A stretch of 64,000 bases of DNA from Candidatus Desulfobacillus denitrificans. GTDB lineage: Bacteria; Pseudomonadota; Gammaproteobacteria; Burkholderiales; Rhodocyclaceae. Both the position numbers and the translations under genes were made by a program. The stretch covers positions 2,709,390-2,773,389 of the forward strand of contig AP021857.1 of assembly GCA_017347485.1 (NCBI GenBank). Direction: 5' to 3'. The notes under the pieces were generated by a model. That model ran no database searches. It was not told where the DNA came from and saw only the letters and a program-made list of their open reading frames with translations. Position 1 is the first letter of the stretch. The number at the start of each line of letters is the position of its first letter. This document shows positions 14,997-23,294 of this stretch, piece by piece.

Positions 14997-15731
14997 TTGA
15001 CGGCACTCAAGGCGCTTGCCGCACAACTGCTGGCTTGGGCACTGGTCGCATCGGGCTGCATCGTCCTCGGCCGGCCATTCGTGCCGTCGATCCCATTGGC
15101 CGCGATTCAGGGCGCCCTCGCCGCCGGCATCGGCGCCCTGCTGCGCGCGGAGCGCTGGTGGCTCGCCATCCACCTGGGCTTTTCGCCGGCGCTCGTTGCC
15201 GCGCTGCGGCTGGACCTGCCCCCGGCGCTGCCGCTCGCCGTGCTGGCGGGACTGACTTTTGTTTTCTGGACCACCTTTCGCGGCGAGGTGCCGCTGTTTC
15301 TCTCCAGCCGCGGCGCCGCCGATGCCCTGCTCGGCCTGCTGCCGCCAGGCGCCGGCCTGCGCGTGATCGATCTGGGCGCCGGCGCCGGCGGGCTGCTGCG
15401 CCGGCTGGCACAGGCGCGGCCGGATGCGCATTTCACGGGCATCGAGCATGCGCCGCTGCCGTACCTCGTCGCTCGCCTGAATGCCCGCGGCCTCGCCAAT
15501 CTGGCCATCCGGCGCGGCGATCTGTGGCGCACGCCGCTGGAGAGGGAAGACGTCGTCTACGTCTTCCTGTCGCCGCGGGTCATGCCGCGCCTGTGGCAAA
15601 AGGCGCGGGCCGAGATGCGCCCGGGCAGCCTGCTGGTGAGCAGCAGCTTTCCGGCGCCGCACGTCGCCCCGGAACGGGTGGTCGAGACGGCCGACCCGCG
15701 CGGCACGCGGCTGTACTGCTACCGGATGTAG
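14997..15731 (+). CDS. membrane-anchored class I SAM-dependent methyltransferase
   Basis: The 244-residue protein has about three hydrophobic segments in its first 95 residues, then a Rossmann methyltransferase fold with the AdoMet motif I VIDLGAGAGGLLRRL near residue 122 and the acidic residue of motif II (FTGIEHAPLP). The start is a TTG at 14997, three bases after the preceding stop, with a weak ribosome-binding site, so the true start may lie slightly downstream. The acceptor is unknown. Its location between the oxidoreductase and the ParA-like gene gives no clear clue. Confidence 0.75.
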   Translation: MTALKALAAQLLAWALVASGCIVLGRPFVPSIPLAAIQGALAAGIGALLRAERWWLAIHLGFSPALVAALRLDLPPALPLAVLAGLTFVFWTTFRGEVPLFLSSRGAADALLGLLPPGAGLRVIDLGAGAGGLLRRLAQARPDAHFTGIEHAPLPYLVARLNARGLANLAIRRGDLWRTPLEREDVVYVFLSPRVMPRLWQKARAEMRPGSLLVSSSFPAPHVAPERVVETADPRGTRLYCYRM

Positions 15732-15823
15732 GACGGCATGGCGCAAATAGCTGGCAATTTCCCCCTCAATTCGCCATATTCGCGTTTCAGCCTTCCGGCA
15801 ATAATCGGCGGCAAGGAGGCAAG

Positions 15824-16549
15824 ATGGCCGAAATCGTCTGCATCATCGGCAACAAGGGCGGCACCGGCAAGACCACGCTCTCTCACATGCTGTGCCAGGG
15901 CATGGGCCTGCTCGGCCAGCGTTCCATCTGCGTGCTGACCGACACCCACCGCGAACCGCTCGATCCGGAAGGACGCCGCTACCTCGTCGCCGACGCGCGC
16001 ACGCGCGAGGCATTGGGCAAGGTGGTCGACAAGATTCGCAGCCTGTCGGGCTGGCTCGGCGTCATCGACGGCGGCGGCAACCGCACCGAGATGGACCGCA
16101 AGCTCTACGGTCTCGCCAACCTGGTGCTGCTGCCCTTCCGCGATTCGCACGAGGATATCCGCACCGTCATCCAGGACCTCGAGGCCTTCCCGCGCGCCTG
16201 GGCCATCCCCTCGCAATGGCCGACCAATCCCTGGCAGCAGGAAGCCGCGCAGAAAGCCATCCGCGAGCGGCTCGGCAAATACGCCGACCGCATCCTGCCG
16301 CCGATCTACACCCTCTCCGCCAGCAAGCTGCTGCTGCAGGCCCAAATTCCCGACAAGCTGCCGACGCCGCTCGGCAACGCCTGCCGCGCCCTGGCCTACC
16401 AGGTGCTGGACATGCTGGAAGTCGCCTGCGAGGCGCCGCCCGTCGAGGAAATCGAGGAGGCGGCGGAAATCGAGATAAAGGGAGAAGCCCCCCCCACCGC
16501 AGCGGAAGGCTTCGCCCCGGCGGGGGCGCCCAGCCCGACGCGCCACTAG
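15824..16549 (+). CDS. ParA/MinD-like P-loop ATPase
   Basis: The 241-residue protein opens with a deviant Walker A motif GNKGGTGKTT (residues 9-18; signature lysines K11 and K16), typical of ParA/MinD positioning ATPases, and a Walker B-like WLGVIDGGGN near residue 80. The last 35 residues are a Glu/Ala/Pro-rich tail. The start is clear: AAGGAGG lies five bases before ATG at 15824. No parB or parS site is visible and the gene is chromosomal, so it is probably not a replicon-partition protein. The next gene, 38 bases on, is PhaM, a protein that ties polyhydroxyalkanoate granules to the nucleoid. A role in granule or cargo positioning is therefore an attractive inference. Confidence 0.85.
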   Translation: MAEIVCIIGNKGGTGKTTLSHMLCQGMGLLGQRSICVLTDTHREPLDPEGRRYLVADARTREALGKVVDKIRSLSGWLGVIDGGGNRTEMDRKLYGLANLVLLPFRDSHEDIRTVIQDLEAFPRAWAIPSQWPTNPWQQEAAQKAIRERLGKYADRILPPIYTLSASKLLLQAQIPDKLPTPLGNACRALAYQVLDMLEVACEAPPVEEIEEAAEIEIKGEAPPTAAEGFAPAGAPSPTRH

Positions 16550-16587
16550 CCGGAGTAAGATGCCGCCATCGCATCGCGGGAGGAATC

Positions 16588-16953
16588 ATGTCCGACAACA
16601 ATCCGAACCCCGACCCGCTCGAGTTCCTCAAGGGCATGTGGAGCAGCATGGGCTTTGCCGTGCCCGGCATGGTGACCCCGACGCTCGACGTCGGCGAACT
16701 CGACAAGCGCATCGCCGACCTGAAGACGGTCGAGGGCTGGCTGCGCATGAACCTCAACATGCTGCAGATGACCATCCAGGGGCTGGAAGTGCAACGCGCC
16801 ACGCTGGCCGCCATGCAGGCCATCAGCCAGTCGGCCAGCTCGCCCGAAGCCAACGCCAACCCCTTCGCCAACCCGGCGCTGTGGCCCTGGAACATGATGC
16901 AGCAGGACCCCGCGCAGGGCGATGCGCCGAAGGAAGCGCCGGAAAAAGAATAA
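16588..16953 (+). CDS. phaM: PhaM-family polyhydroxyalkanoate granule regulator
   Basis: The 121-residue protein matches PhaM, which in Cupriavidus activates PHA synthase and attaches granules to DNA. It has an N-terminal DPLEFLKGMWSSMGFAVPGMVTPTLDVGELDKRI block, a helix with KTVEGWLRMNLNMLQMTIQGLEVQRATLAAM (about residues 45-75), and a short charged tail. The tail lacks the long Ala/Pro/Lys-rich DNA-binding repeats of Cupriavidus PhaM, so DNA binding is uncertain. The start follows GGGAGGAA. It is probably co-transcribed with the ParA-like ATPase; no PHA synthase gene is in the window. Confidence 0.8.
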   Translation: MSDNNPNPDPLEFLKGMWSSMGFAVPGMVTPTLDVGELDKRIADLKTVEGWLRMNLNMLQMTIQGLEVQRATLAAMQAISQSASSPEANANPFANPALWPWNMMQQDPAQGDAPKEAPEKE

Positions 16954-16954
16954 T

Positions 16955-17854
16955 TCAGGCGGCGCCGAGCATGGCGAGCCAGACCGGCATCGTCAGCATG
17001 GCGCCCAGCGTCGAGGCGGAAATCAGCCACGCCACGCCGGCGCCGTCGCCGCCCATGCGCATCGCCAGGATGTAGGCCGAGCTGGCCGTCGGCAGCGCGC
17101 CGAACATCACCGCCACATCGAAATACACCCCCTTCAGGCCGAGCGCGGATGCCGCTGCCCAGGCGATGGCCGGCACCGCCAGCAGCTTCACGCCGAGCAG
17201 GTAGGCCGACGGCAGGTGCCGTCCGGATTCCCCGCGCAGCCTGAGCGCGGCGCCGACTGCCAGCAGGCCGAGGGCGATCGACGCTTCCGACAGCCGGCCG
17301 AGGAAGTGCCCCGCCACCTCCGGCAGCACCCCGCCGCCGAGGTTGAACAGCAGCCCCGAGAAGGTGGCGAGGATCAGCGGATTGCGCACGATCTCGCGCA
17401 GCACGCCGAGCTGGCCGTGTCGCGCCAGCATCCACACCGAGGCGAGATTGGCCAGCGGAACCATGGCGCCGATGAGGATGCCCATCGCCACGATGCCGGC
17501 CTCGCCGTGCAGTTTCGCCGCCACCGCCAGGCCGATATAGGAATTGAAACGGTAGGCACACTGGAACTGCGAGGCGAAAACCATCGGGCGCGGACCGAAC
17601 AGCGGCCGCGCCAGCAGGCCCAGCAGCATGCCGCCGCCCATCGCCGCCAGGCCGCTGACGACGAAGGGCGCGGCGGCGGCAAAATCGATGCGCGTCCGCG
17701 CGATGGCATGGAACAGCAGCGCCGGAAACAGCACGAAATAGACCAGCTTCTCCAGGCCGCTCCAGAAATGATCGCCCAGGTGCATGGCCCTGCGCAGGCC
17801 GAAGCCGAGCAGGATCAGGGCGAAATCGGGCAGCAGGAGCAGTATGGAGGACAC
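16955..17854 (-). CDS. AEC-family (auxin efflux carrier-like) permease
   Basis: Integral membrane transporter of 299 residues with about ten hydrophobic segments arranged as two five-helix halves, the AEC/BART architecture. Bacterial members move organic anions such as malate or malonate. The reading frame opens with GTG at 17854 and lies 36 bases after the CHAT-protein stop, so it may be the last gene of that operon, though a functional link is not obvious. The substrate cannot be deduced. Confidence 0.85.
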   Translation of the reverse strand: MSSILLLLPDFALILLGFGLRRAMHLGDHFWSGLEKLVYFVLFPALLFHAIARTRIDFAAAAPFVVSGLAAMGGGMLLGLLARPLFGPRPMVFASQFQCAYRFNSYIGLAVAAKLHGEAGIVAMGILIGAMVPLANLASVWMLARHGQLGVLREIVRNPLILATFSGLLFNLGGGVLPEVAGHFLGRLSEASIALGLLAVGAALRLRGESGRHLPSAYLLGVKLLAVPAIAWAAASALGLKGVYFDVAVMFGALPTASSAYILAMRMGGDGAGVAWLISASTLGAMLTMPVWLAMLGAA

Positions 17855-17890
17855 TTCAGACCGGCAAAGGATGGGCGTGCATTCCGACGC

Positions 17891-20599
17891 TCAATCGCCG
17901 ACGAACACGAAAGGGGCCCAGAAGAAGGGATGCGCTCGCGACAGCGGCCGGCCGGCGGAACGCGTCGCTGTGGCGCGCAGCGCCTGCTGTGCGCCGGCCA
18001 GGGCGGCAGCGGCGTCCGCGCCGCCGCGCAGTCGACGGAACGTTTCGATCATGAGGTCGCGCGTGGCGGTGCTTTCCACGGCCCAGTGGCTGACCAGAAG
18101 GCCGCGCGCGCCGGCATACATGAAGGCGCGCGTGAGCCCGGCAAAGCCCTCGCCGCCGCCGGCACCGCCCGCCGTGTTGCAGGCGGAAAGCACGATCAGT
18201 TCCGCCCTCAGGCGCATCTGTTCGACCACCTCGCGCATGGTCAGCCAGCCATCCTCGCCGTGCAGATCGCCCGCCATGGCGAGCGCCAGAGCCGGCTGCT
18301 GCGCCGCGGTCTCGGCTTCCTCGACGAATTCGCCGCCGAGCAGGCCGTGCGTGGCGAAGAGGACGTAGCGCGCATCGGCCATGGCGGGCTGCTTGGCGGC
18401 GTATTCCTGCGCCGACTCGCCGAGCAGCAGGCGCGCCGGCGCGCCGTCGAGGATGCCGGCGATGCGGCGCGCCTCCTCGGCCGTCTCGGGCAGCGGCGCC
18501 AGGCCGCCGCGCAAGACCGCGGGCGAGCCGCCGCCGGCCGCGAAAACAGGGTCGGCGAAGGCCACCAGCTGCTCTGCGTAGGGTCTGCGCGCAGGCGCGG
18601 ATTCGCGCAACGCCGCCAGCGCGGAGGCGGAGGGCAGGTAACCGATCCGATAGCGCTCGCCCAGATAGGGCAGTTCGGCATATTCGGCCAACAGCGCCCC
18701 CGCATCGCGGGTCGCGGCGAAGCGGCGACGCTCCTCCTCGCCGTAGCGCTCGACCAGCATGCCCAGCGGCAGGGTATAGAGCGGCCCGTCGCCGATCACG
18801 ATCAGGCGTGAAATCCCGCCAAGGCGGTCGGCCACCGGCAGGAACAGCTGGCGATAAAGATCGTGCAGCTTCGCCGGGTCGAGGTCGCGCAGACTGCCCA
18901 GTTCGCCCGTAACGGCGACGGCCTCGATGGGGGCGCGCAGTTCGCGAATTCGCTTCGTGACGCCGTCCCGCCCGGGCGTCAGGAGCACCGCCTCGAAGCG
19001 GTTGCGCGTCATCACGAATACGACGGTGCGGTCGCGCAGCAGCGCATAGCTCATCATGGCCTCGCCCGGCCTGAGCAGGGCCTGCAGTCGCGCCGGCGCC
19101 AGCCGGCGCGGCGCCACCACCTCCATGTACTGCGGATACTCGCGCCGCAGCGCCTCTTCCATCCGCTCGAGCGCCTTGGCGAGCTCGGCTTCCCCGCGGG
19201 GCTCGCCGGCGGCGGCCGGAAACGCGCTTTCGTCTTCTCCGTCGTCGAGGCTTTCCTCCACGCCGTTCCCCTGGCGCATTGCGGCCAGCCGATCGAGCAG
19301 CCGGTCGCGCTGCGCCTTCAGGGCGCGGAAATGCTCGCTTTGTGCGTACTCGCTGACCTGGGCCTGCCGCAGCATCTCGCTGAAAATGCGGCTTTGCGTC
19401 AGCGCGGTGACGGTAAAAGCCTCGCGATCGTAACCGTCGGCGGGTTTCTGCTGATGCAGCCGCAGCAGCAGGCTGGTCAGTTCGCGGTAGATCTGCAAAA
19501 ACTGGCCGATGACGCCCTGCCGCAACTCCTCCGGCAGGCCGCGCGTCTGCGCAAACAGCTTCTCCGCCGCCTCGACGGCCTCGCGGTAGGCCGCCAGCGC
19601 TTCCTCCAGACGGCCCTGCTTGACCAGAAAGCGGCCATAGCGCTGTCCGAAGCGCGCCAGCGAAAACGGCGTGCCGTTGCGGCGGGCGAGATCGATGGCG
19701 CGGCGATGCCAGCTCTCGGCCTCGGCCGGGTCGCCCTGCGCTTCCAGGGCCAGCGCCAGCACCGACATCGAACTGGTCGTCGCTTCGACGCGCTCGCCGG
19801 CGCGCTGGATCAGCTGCTCGGTGGCGGCCCTCAGTTCCGCAACTGCCTCGGGGCGGTTCTGCAGCAGGAGAATATGGCCGAGCTGGTAGCGCGTGCGCGC
19901 CGTCAGCCGGTGCGCCGTGCCGTGCAGCTCCTCCTGCAGGCGCAGCGCCTCGCGCAGGCTGCGCTCCGCTGCGGCGAGGTCGTTCTGCTGCATCTTCAGG
20001 CGGCCGAGGAAAAACAGCGCGCCGGCACGCGCCTTGCGCACGGCGGTCTCTCCGCGCCCGTCGGTCAAGGCCACGGCTTTTTCGAGCAGCGCTGCGGCAT
20101 CGCGCTTGCGGCCCATGTCGCCCAACACGTAGGCGGCGTCGGCAAGGATGCCCGCCTTCAGCGGCGTTTTGTCTTCCGGCAGACCCTCGGCCCAGGCCAG
20201 CGACTGCCGCAGCGCCGCTTCGGCTTCCCCGAGGCGACCCAGCTTGAAGAGGGCCTGCCCGTGAAACGCCAGCCCGCGCATGCAGCGCACGGCGTTCTCG
20301 CCGCGCAGGCGCTGGCACAGCGCAATCCCTTCGGCGCCCACCGCGACGGCTTCCTCGTAGCGGCCTTGCAGATGCAGGCTGCGGGCAAGCAGGATGAGGA
20401 TGGCGGCAACCGGACTGCTATCGTCGCCGGCGCGCGCGCGCGCCCGTTCGAGCATGCGGCGCGCCTGTTCTTCGGCGCGCACCACTTCGCCGGCGGAAAG
20501 CAGCCGCTTGATTTCGGCGGCGCCCTGGCCGCGCTGGGCGCCGGCCGGCGCCGCCAGGATCGCCCCGCACAGGGCGAGGATCAGGCTGGCACGCCGCAT
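17891..20599 (-). CDS. TPR-repeat CHAT-domain (caspase-like) protein
   Basis: The 902-residue protein begins with a signal peptide (LILALCGAILAAPAGAQ, cleavage near residue 22). A long array of tetratricopeptide repeats covers roughly residues 30-450, and a C-terminal CHAT peptidase domain covers about residues 600-902. The expected catalytic pair is present: His751 in FATHG and Cys807 in LSACNT. The protein ends with the family signature HPFFWAPFVFVGD. CHAT domains are separase/caspase-like cysteine proteases. The signal peptide implies a periplasmic or surface location. It starts five bases after the FecR-domain gene and shares an operon with a CHASE2-adenylate cyclase. The substrate is unknown. 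Confidence 0.9.
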   Translation of the reverse strand: MRRASLILALCGAILAAPAGAQRGQGAAEIKRLLSAGEVVRAEEQARRMLERARARAGDDSSPVAAILILLARSLHLQGRYEEAVAVGAEGIALCQRLRGENAVRCMRGLAFHGQALFKLGRLGEAEAALRQSLAWAEGLPEDKTPLKAGILADAAYVLGDMGRKRDAAALLEKAVALTDGRGETAVRKARAGALFFLGRLKMQQNDLAAAERSLREALRLQEELHGTAHRLTARTRYQLGHILLLQNRPEAVAELRAATEQLIQRAGERVEATTSSMSVLALALEAQGDPAEAESWHRRAIDLARRNGTPFSLARFGQRYGRFLVKQGRLEEALAAYREAVEAAEKLFAQTRGLPEELRQGVIGQFLQIYRELTSLLLRLHQQKPADGYDREAFTVTALTQSRIFSEMLRQAQVSEYAQSEHFRALKAQRDRLLDRLAAMRQGNGVEESLDDGEDESAFPAAAGEPRGEAELAKALERMEEALRREYPQYMEVVAPRRLAPARLQALLRPGEAMMSYALLRDRTVVFVMTRNRFEAVLLTPGRDGVTKRIRELRAPIEAVAVTGELGSLRDLDPAKLHDLYRQLFLPVADRLGGISRLIVIGDGPLYTLPLGMLVERYGEEERRRFAATRDAGALLAEYAELPYLGERYRIGYLPSASALAALRESAPARRPYAEQLVAFADPVFAAGGGSPAVLRGGLAPLPETAEEARRIAGILDGAPARLLLGESAQEYAAKQPAMADARYVLFATHGLLGGEFVEEAETAAQQPALALAMAGDLHGEDGWLTMREVVEQMRLRAELIVLSACNTAGGAGGGEGFAGLTRAFMYAGARGLLVSHWAVESTATRDLMIETFRRLRGGADAAAALAGAQQALRATATRSAGRPLSRAHPFFWAPFVFVGD

Positions 20600-20604
20600 C
20601 GGCG

Positions 20605-21456
20605 CTACTCGCCCACCCGCTCCTTCAGAAGGGGTTCGTTCGGGCGCTCGGCGAGGAGCCGGCGCCATTCGGCGCGGGCGAGATCGAACGCCTCGTAGCG
20701 CTCCAGCATCAGCGCATAGGCGACGCGGTCGGAGAATTTGGCACCGGCGGCCGGCTGCAGGCGGGCGAGCCTTGCGCGGGCATCGGCATCGAGCACGGCA
20801 AAGTCGGCGGTGCGACTCAGCTTGCGGCCGCTGGCCAGACGCGCCTCCACGCTCCAGGAATAGGCCTCGCCGGGCTTGAGGCGAGTCCCTTCCGGCAGCT
20901 GCGCGCTCTCGCCCTTCTGTTCGAACTCCGCCACCGGCTGGCCGGCGCTGTCGATGACCTGCACGCGATAGGCCTCGGCGCCGGTGACGGCGGCCCAGCG
21001 GAAGGCCGGGCGCTCGTCCAGAATGCGCACCGAGACCGGCTCGAGCAGCTTGACGGTGGTGCCCGGACCCAGGCTGCGCATCACGATGGTCGCCTGCTGC
21101 ACCGAGGCCGGCCTGACGCGCACCGGGGGTATGGCGTCCACGGGCAGCTTGTGCCTCTCCGGCTTCGCCCCCTGCAGGGCCGTCGGGGACTTGTCGCCGA
21201 TCTGGAAGCGGCCGGCGCCCTTCAGGCGGTACTCCTCGCCGCTCGACAGATAGAGCACGGTCGCGACCGCGCCCGCGCCGAGCCGCAGTTTCGCTCCGCC
21301 TTCGAGTTCGGCGAGCACGCCGAGGACGGCGCCGTCCTGCTCGGCCTCGATGCGCCCGCTCGCATCCGTGATCATGGCGATGCCGGCGGCGAAGCTGGCC
21401 TGCGCGAGCAGTCCGCCCAGGCCGACGATCACGAACCACCGCAGAAATTTGTGCAT
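20605..21456 (-). CDS. FecR-domain periplasmic protein
   Basis: The 283-residue protein has a signal peptide or N-terminal anchor (FLRWFVIVGLGGLLAQASFAA). A FecR-like beta-rich domain follows, about residues 25-90 (ITDASGRIEAEQDGAVLGVL, then GAVATVLYLSSGEEYRLKG). Next comes an Ig/fibronectin-like segment (AFRWAAVTGAEAYRVQVIDS) typical of FecR proteins paired with CHAT or cyclase partners. The start MHKFLRW at 21456 is preferred because GGGGAG lies eight bases upstream; the in-frame ATG six bases earlier is too close. It sits between the cyclase (19 bases) and the CHAT gene (5 bases), so it is probably the module's linker or sensor. Confidence 0.85.
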   Translation of the reverse strand: MHKFLRWFVIVGLGGLLAQASFAAGIAMITDASGRIEAEQDGAVLGVLAELEGGAKLRLGAGAVATVLYLSSGEEYRLKGAGRFQIGDKSPTALQGAKPERHKLPVDAIPPVRVRPASVQQATIVMRSLGPGTTVKLLEPVSVRILDERPAFRWAAVTGAEAYRVQVIDSAGQPVAEFEQKGESAQLPEGTRLKPGEAYSWSVEARLASGRKLSRTADFAVLDADARARLARLQPAAGAKFSDRVAYALMLERYEAFDLARAEWRRLLAERPNEPLLKERVGE

Positions 21457-21475
21457 GTCCATTCTCCCCAAAAAG

Positions 21476-23269
21476 TCAGTCCGCGGAATGCGGCGCCGGA
21501 CGCCAGCCATACACCTCGACGGCGGCGCGGCCCTTCACCGCCCTCTCCCCCAGCGGCACGAAATCGCCGCTATCGGCCAGCCGCTCCACCACAGCGCGGG
21601 AGGCCAGCAGCGGATAGCCGGCCTCCTTGGTCAAGCCCTCGATGCGCGAGGCGGCGTTCACCGCATCGCCAATCGCCGTATATTCGTGCCGGTCCGCAGC
21701 GCCAATATACCCCACCACGGCGGCCCCGAAATTCAGGCCGATGCCGATCGCCAGCGGCGGGCGACCCTCGGCAGCCAGCTCGGCATTGAATTCGGCCAGC
21801 GCCGCCAGCATCGACCGGGCCGCCGCGAAGGCGTCGTCACAGGCATTTTCGCGCACTTGCGGAGCGCCGAAAAAGGCCATGATGCCGTCGCCCATGAACT
21901 TGTCGAGGGTGCCGCCGTGGGCATGGATGGCCGCCACCATGCGGCTGAAATAACGGTCGAGCAGCCGCGTCACGTCTTCCGGCGGCAGCGATTCGGACAA
22001 GGTCGTGAAGCCGCGGATATCGGAGAACAGCAGGCAGATCTCGCGCCGCTCGCCGCCCAGCTGCGGCTGCAGGTTGCCGCTGAGAATCTCGCCCAGCACG
22101 GCCGGGCTGACGAAGCCGGCAAAGGCTGCCCGCAGCCAGCGCTTCTCGCGCGTGGCGAACCAGGCTTCCAGGGCGGCGCGGGAGACGGCCGCCAGAAGCA
22201 GCGCCAGCACCGGCCAGGCCAGCGGAACATGCACGCCGCGGCGCAACAGGAGCAATTCCAGGCCCAGTGCGCCGGCCGCCGCCGCAGCCGCCGCGAGCGT
22301 CGAGATCGCGCCGGGACGCAACCACCAGGCGAGCGTCGCCGCGCATACCAGCAGCAGGGCGATCCCCTCGCCCACGGGTTGCACGATGCGGCCGGCAATG
22401 AGGCTGCGCATCTGCTGTGCGTGGATCAGCACGCCATGCGTCGTTTCGCGGTCCTTGTCCCACCCCGCCAGCCTGACCGGCAGCTTGAGCTGGTCCTCGT
22501 AGGGGAAGACATTGCCGAGGATCACCACCTTGCCGCCGAATCGTCGCGCCAGGCCGGCGGCATCGCCGGCCGCCTGCAGCGCCAACACCTCGTGCAGAGG
22601 CACGTAGCCGAAGTCCGGCCCGAGGGCGAATTGCACCAGGCCGTATTCGACCGGCACGCCCAGGCGGCGGGCCAGCTGCCCGGCGAGGGTCGGCACCATC
22701 GCGCCACCCTCTCCCAGCCGCTCGTCGAAGCGGCGGATGGCGCCGTCTTCGTCGAGCTTGACCAGGACATAGCCGACCCCCTCGCGCCCGGCGACGGTAA
22801 GGAAGGGCTGGTGCACCGGGCGCGGCGCGCCGGCAGCGTCGATGGTGATGCCCAGCACCAGCGGCGCCACGCTGCGCAGGCGCAGCATGCCGCGCAGCAA
22901 CGCGGCATCGAGTCCCGGCTTGAGGCCGTCGTAGCTGGATTGCGGCAGGGTGACGTCGAGGCCGACGGCGCGCGGCCTGGCGATTGCCATCGCTTCCATG
23001 AAGCGGCCCAGCTCGGCGTGCATGGTGGCGAGGGGAAGGTTCATTCCGCGCACGGTGGCATCGTCGATGCCGACCACCGCGACGTCCTGCGAGACCGGCA
23101 GCGGCGCATGCTCGCGCAGCAGGCGGAATTGCAGGTCGAGCCAGTTCAACTCGAGCAGGCGGGCCGGCGCGCTGAAATGCATGGCGAGCATGACGAGCAG
23201 CGCCAGCGCGAAGCCGCTGCGCAGCAGCGCCGTCCGAGGGCCGTTCTGGGAAGACTGAGAGACCGCCAT
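21476..23269 (-). CDS. CHASE2-domain class III adenylate cyclase
   Basis: Membrane sensor cyclase of 597 residues. It has one N-terminal helix (about 17-37), an extracytoplasmic CHASE2 sensor (about 40-300, with DVAVVGIDDATVRGM), three membrane helices (about 305-375) and a C-terminal cyclase domain. Catalytic residues are intact: metal-binding Asp417 (FSDIRGFT) and Asp461 (KFMGDG), adenine-recognising Lys457, and Asn538/Arg542 (GDAVNAASR). It therefore probably makes cAMP from ATP in response to a periplasmic cue. It heads a compact trio with FecR-domain and CHAT-domain genes, starting 25 bases after the racemase-like gene stop. Confidence 0.92.
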   Translation of the reverse strand: MAVSQSSQNGPRTALLRSGFALALLVMLAMHFSAPARLLELNWLDLQFRLLREHAPLPVSQDVAVVGIDDATVRGMNLPLATMHAELGRFMEAMAIARPRAVGLDVTLPQSSYDGLKPGLDAALLRGMLRLRSVAPLVLGITIDAAGAPRPVHQPFLTVAGREGVGYVLVKLDEDGAIRRFDERLGEGGAMVPTLAGQLARRLGVPVEYGLVQFALGPDFGYVPLHEVLALQAAGDAAGLARRFGGKVVILGNVFPYEDQLKLPVRLAGWDKDRETTHGVLIHAQQMRSLIAGRIVQPVGEGIALLLVCAATLAWWLRPGAISTLAAAAAAAGALGLELLLLRRGVHVPLAWPVLALLLAAVSRAALEAWFATREKRWLRAAFAGFVSPAVLGEILSGNLQPQLGGERREICLLFSDIRGFTTLSESLPPEDVTRLLDRYFSRMVAAIHAHGGTLDKFMGDGIMAFFGAPQVRENACDDAFAAARSMLAALAEFNAELAAEGRPPLAIGIGLNFGAAVVGYIGAADRHEYTAIGDAVNAASRIEGLTKEAGYPLLASRAVVERLADSGDFVPLGERAVKGRAAVEVYGWRPAPHSAD

Positions 23270-23294
23270 GGCCCTCCAGCCGTATTGATGAAGC

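Noticed and set aside
11463..15746. A 1427-codon open frame antisense to the fused oxidoreductase and methyltransferase.
   Set aside because: It mirrors GC-rich third-position bias of the sense genes, has low-complexity Arg/Gly/Ala/His composition and no recognisable domain.
15824..16549. Possibility that the ParA-like gene marks a plasmid or chromosome origin/partition locus.
   Set aside because: No parB homologue, parS-like palindromes, replication initiator or rnpA/dnaA context nearby.
17856..20318. A long alternative minus-strand frame inside the CHAT-protein gene.
   Set aside because: Arg/Gly/Ala-rich frame-shifted translation of the real gene; the other frame contains signal peptide, TPRs and CHAT motifs.
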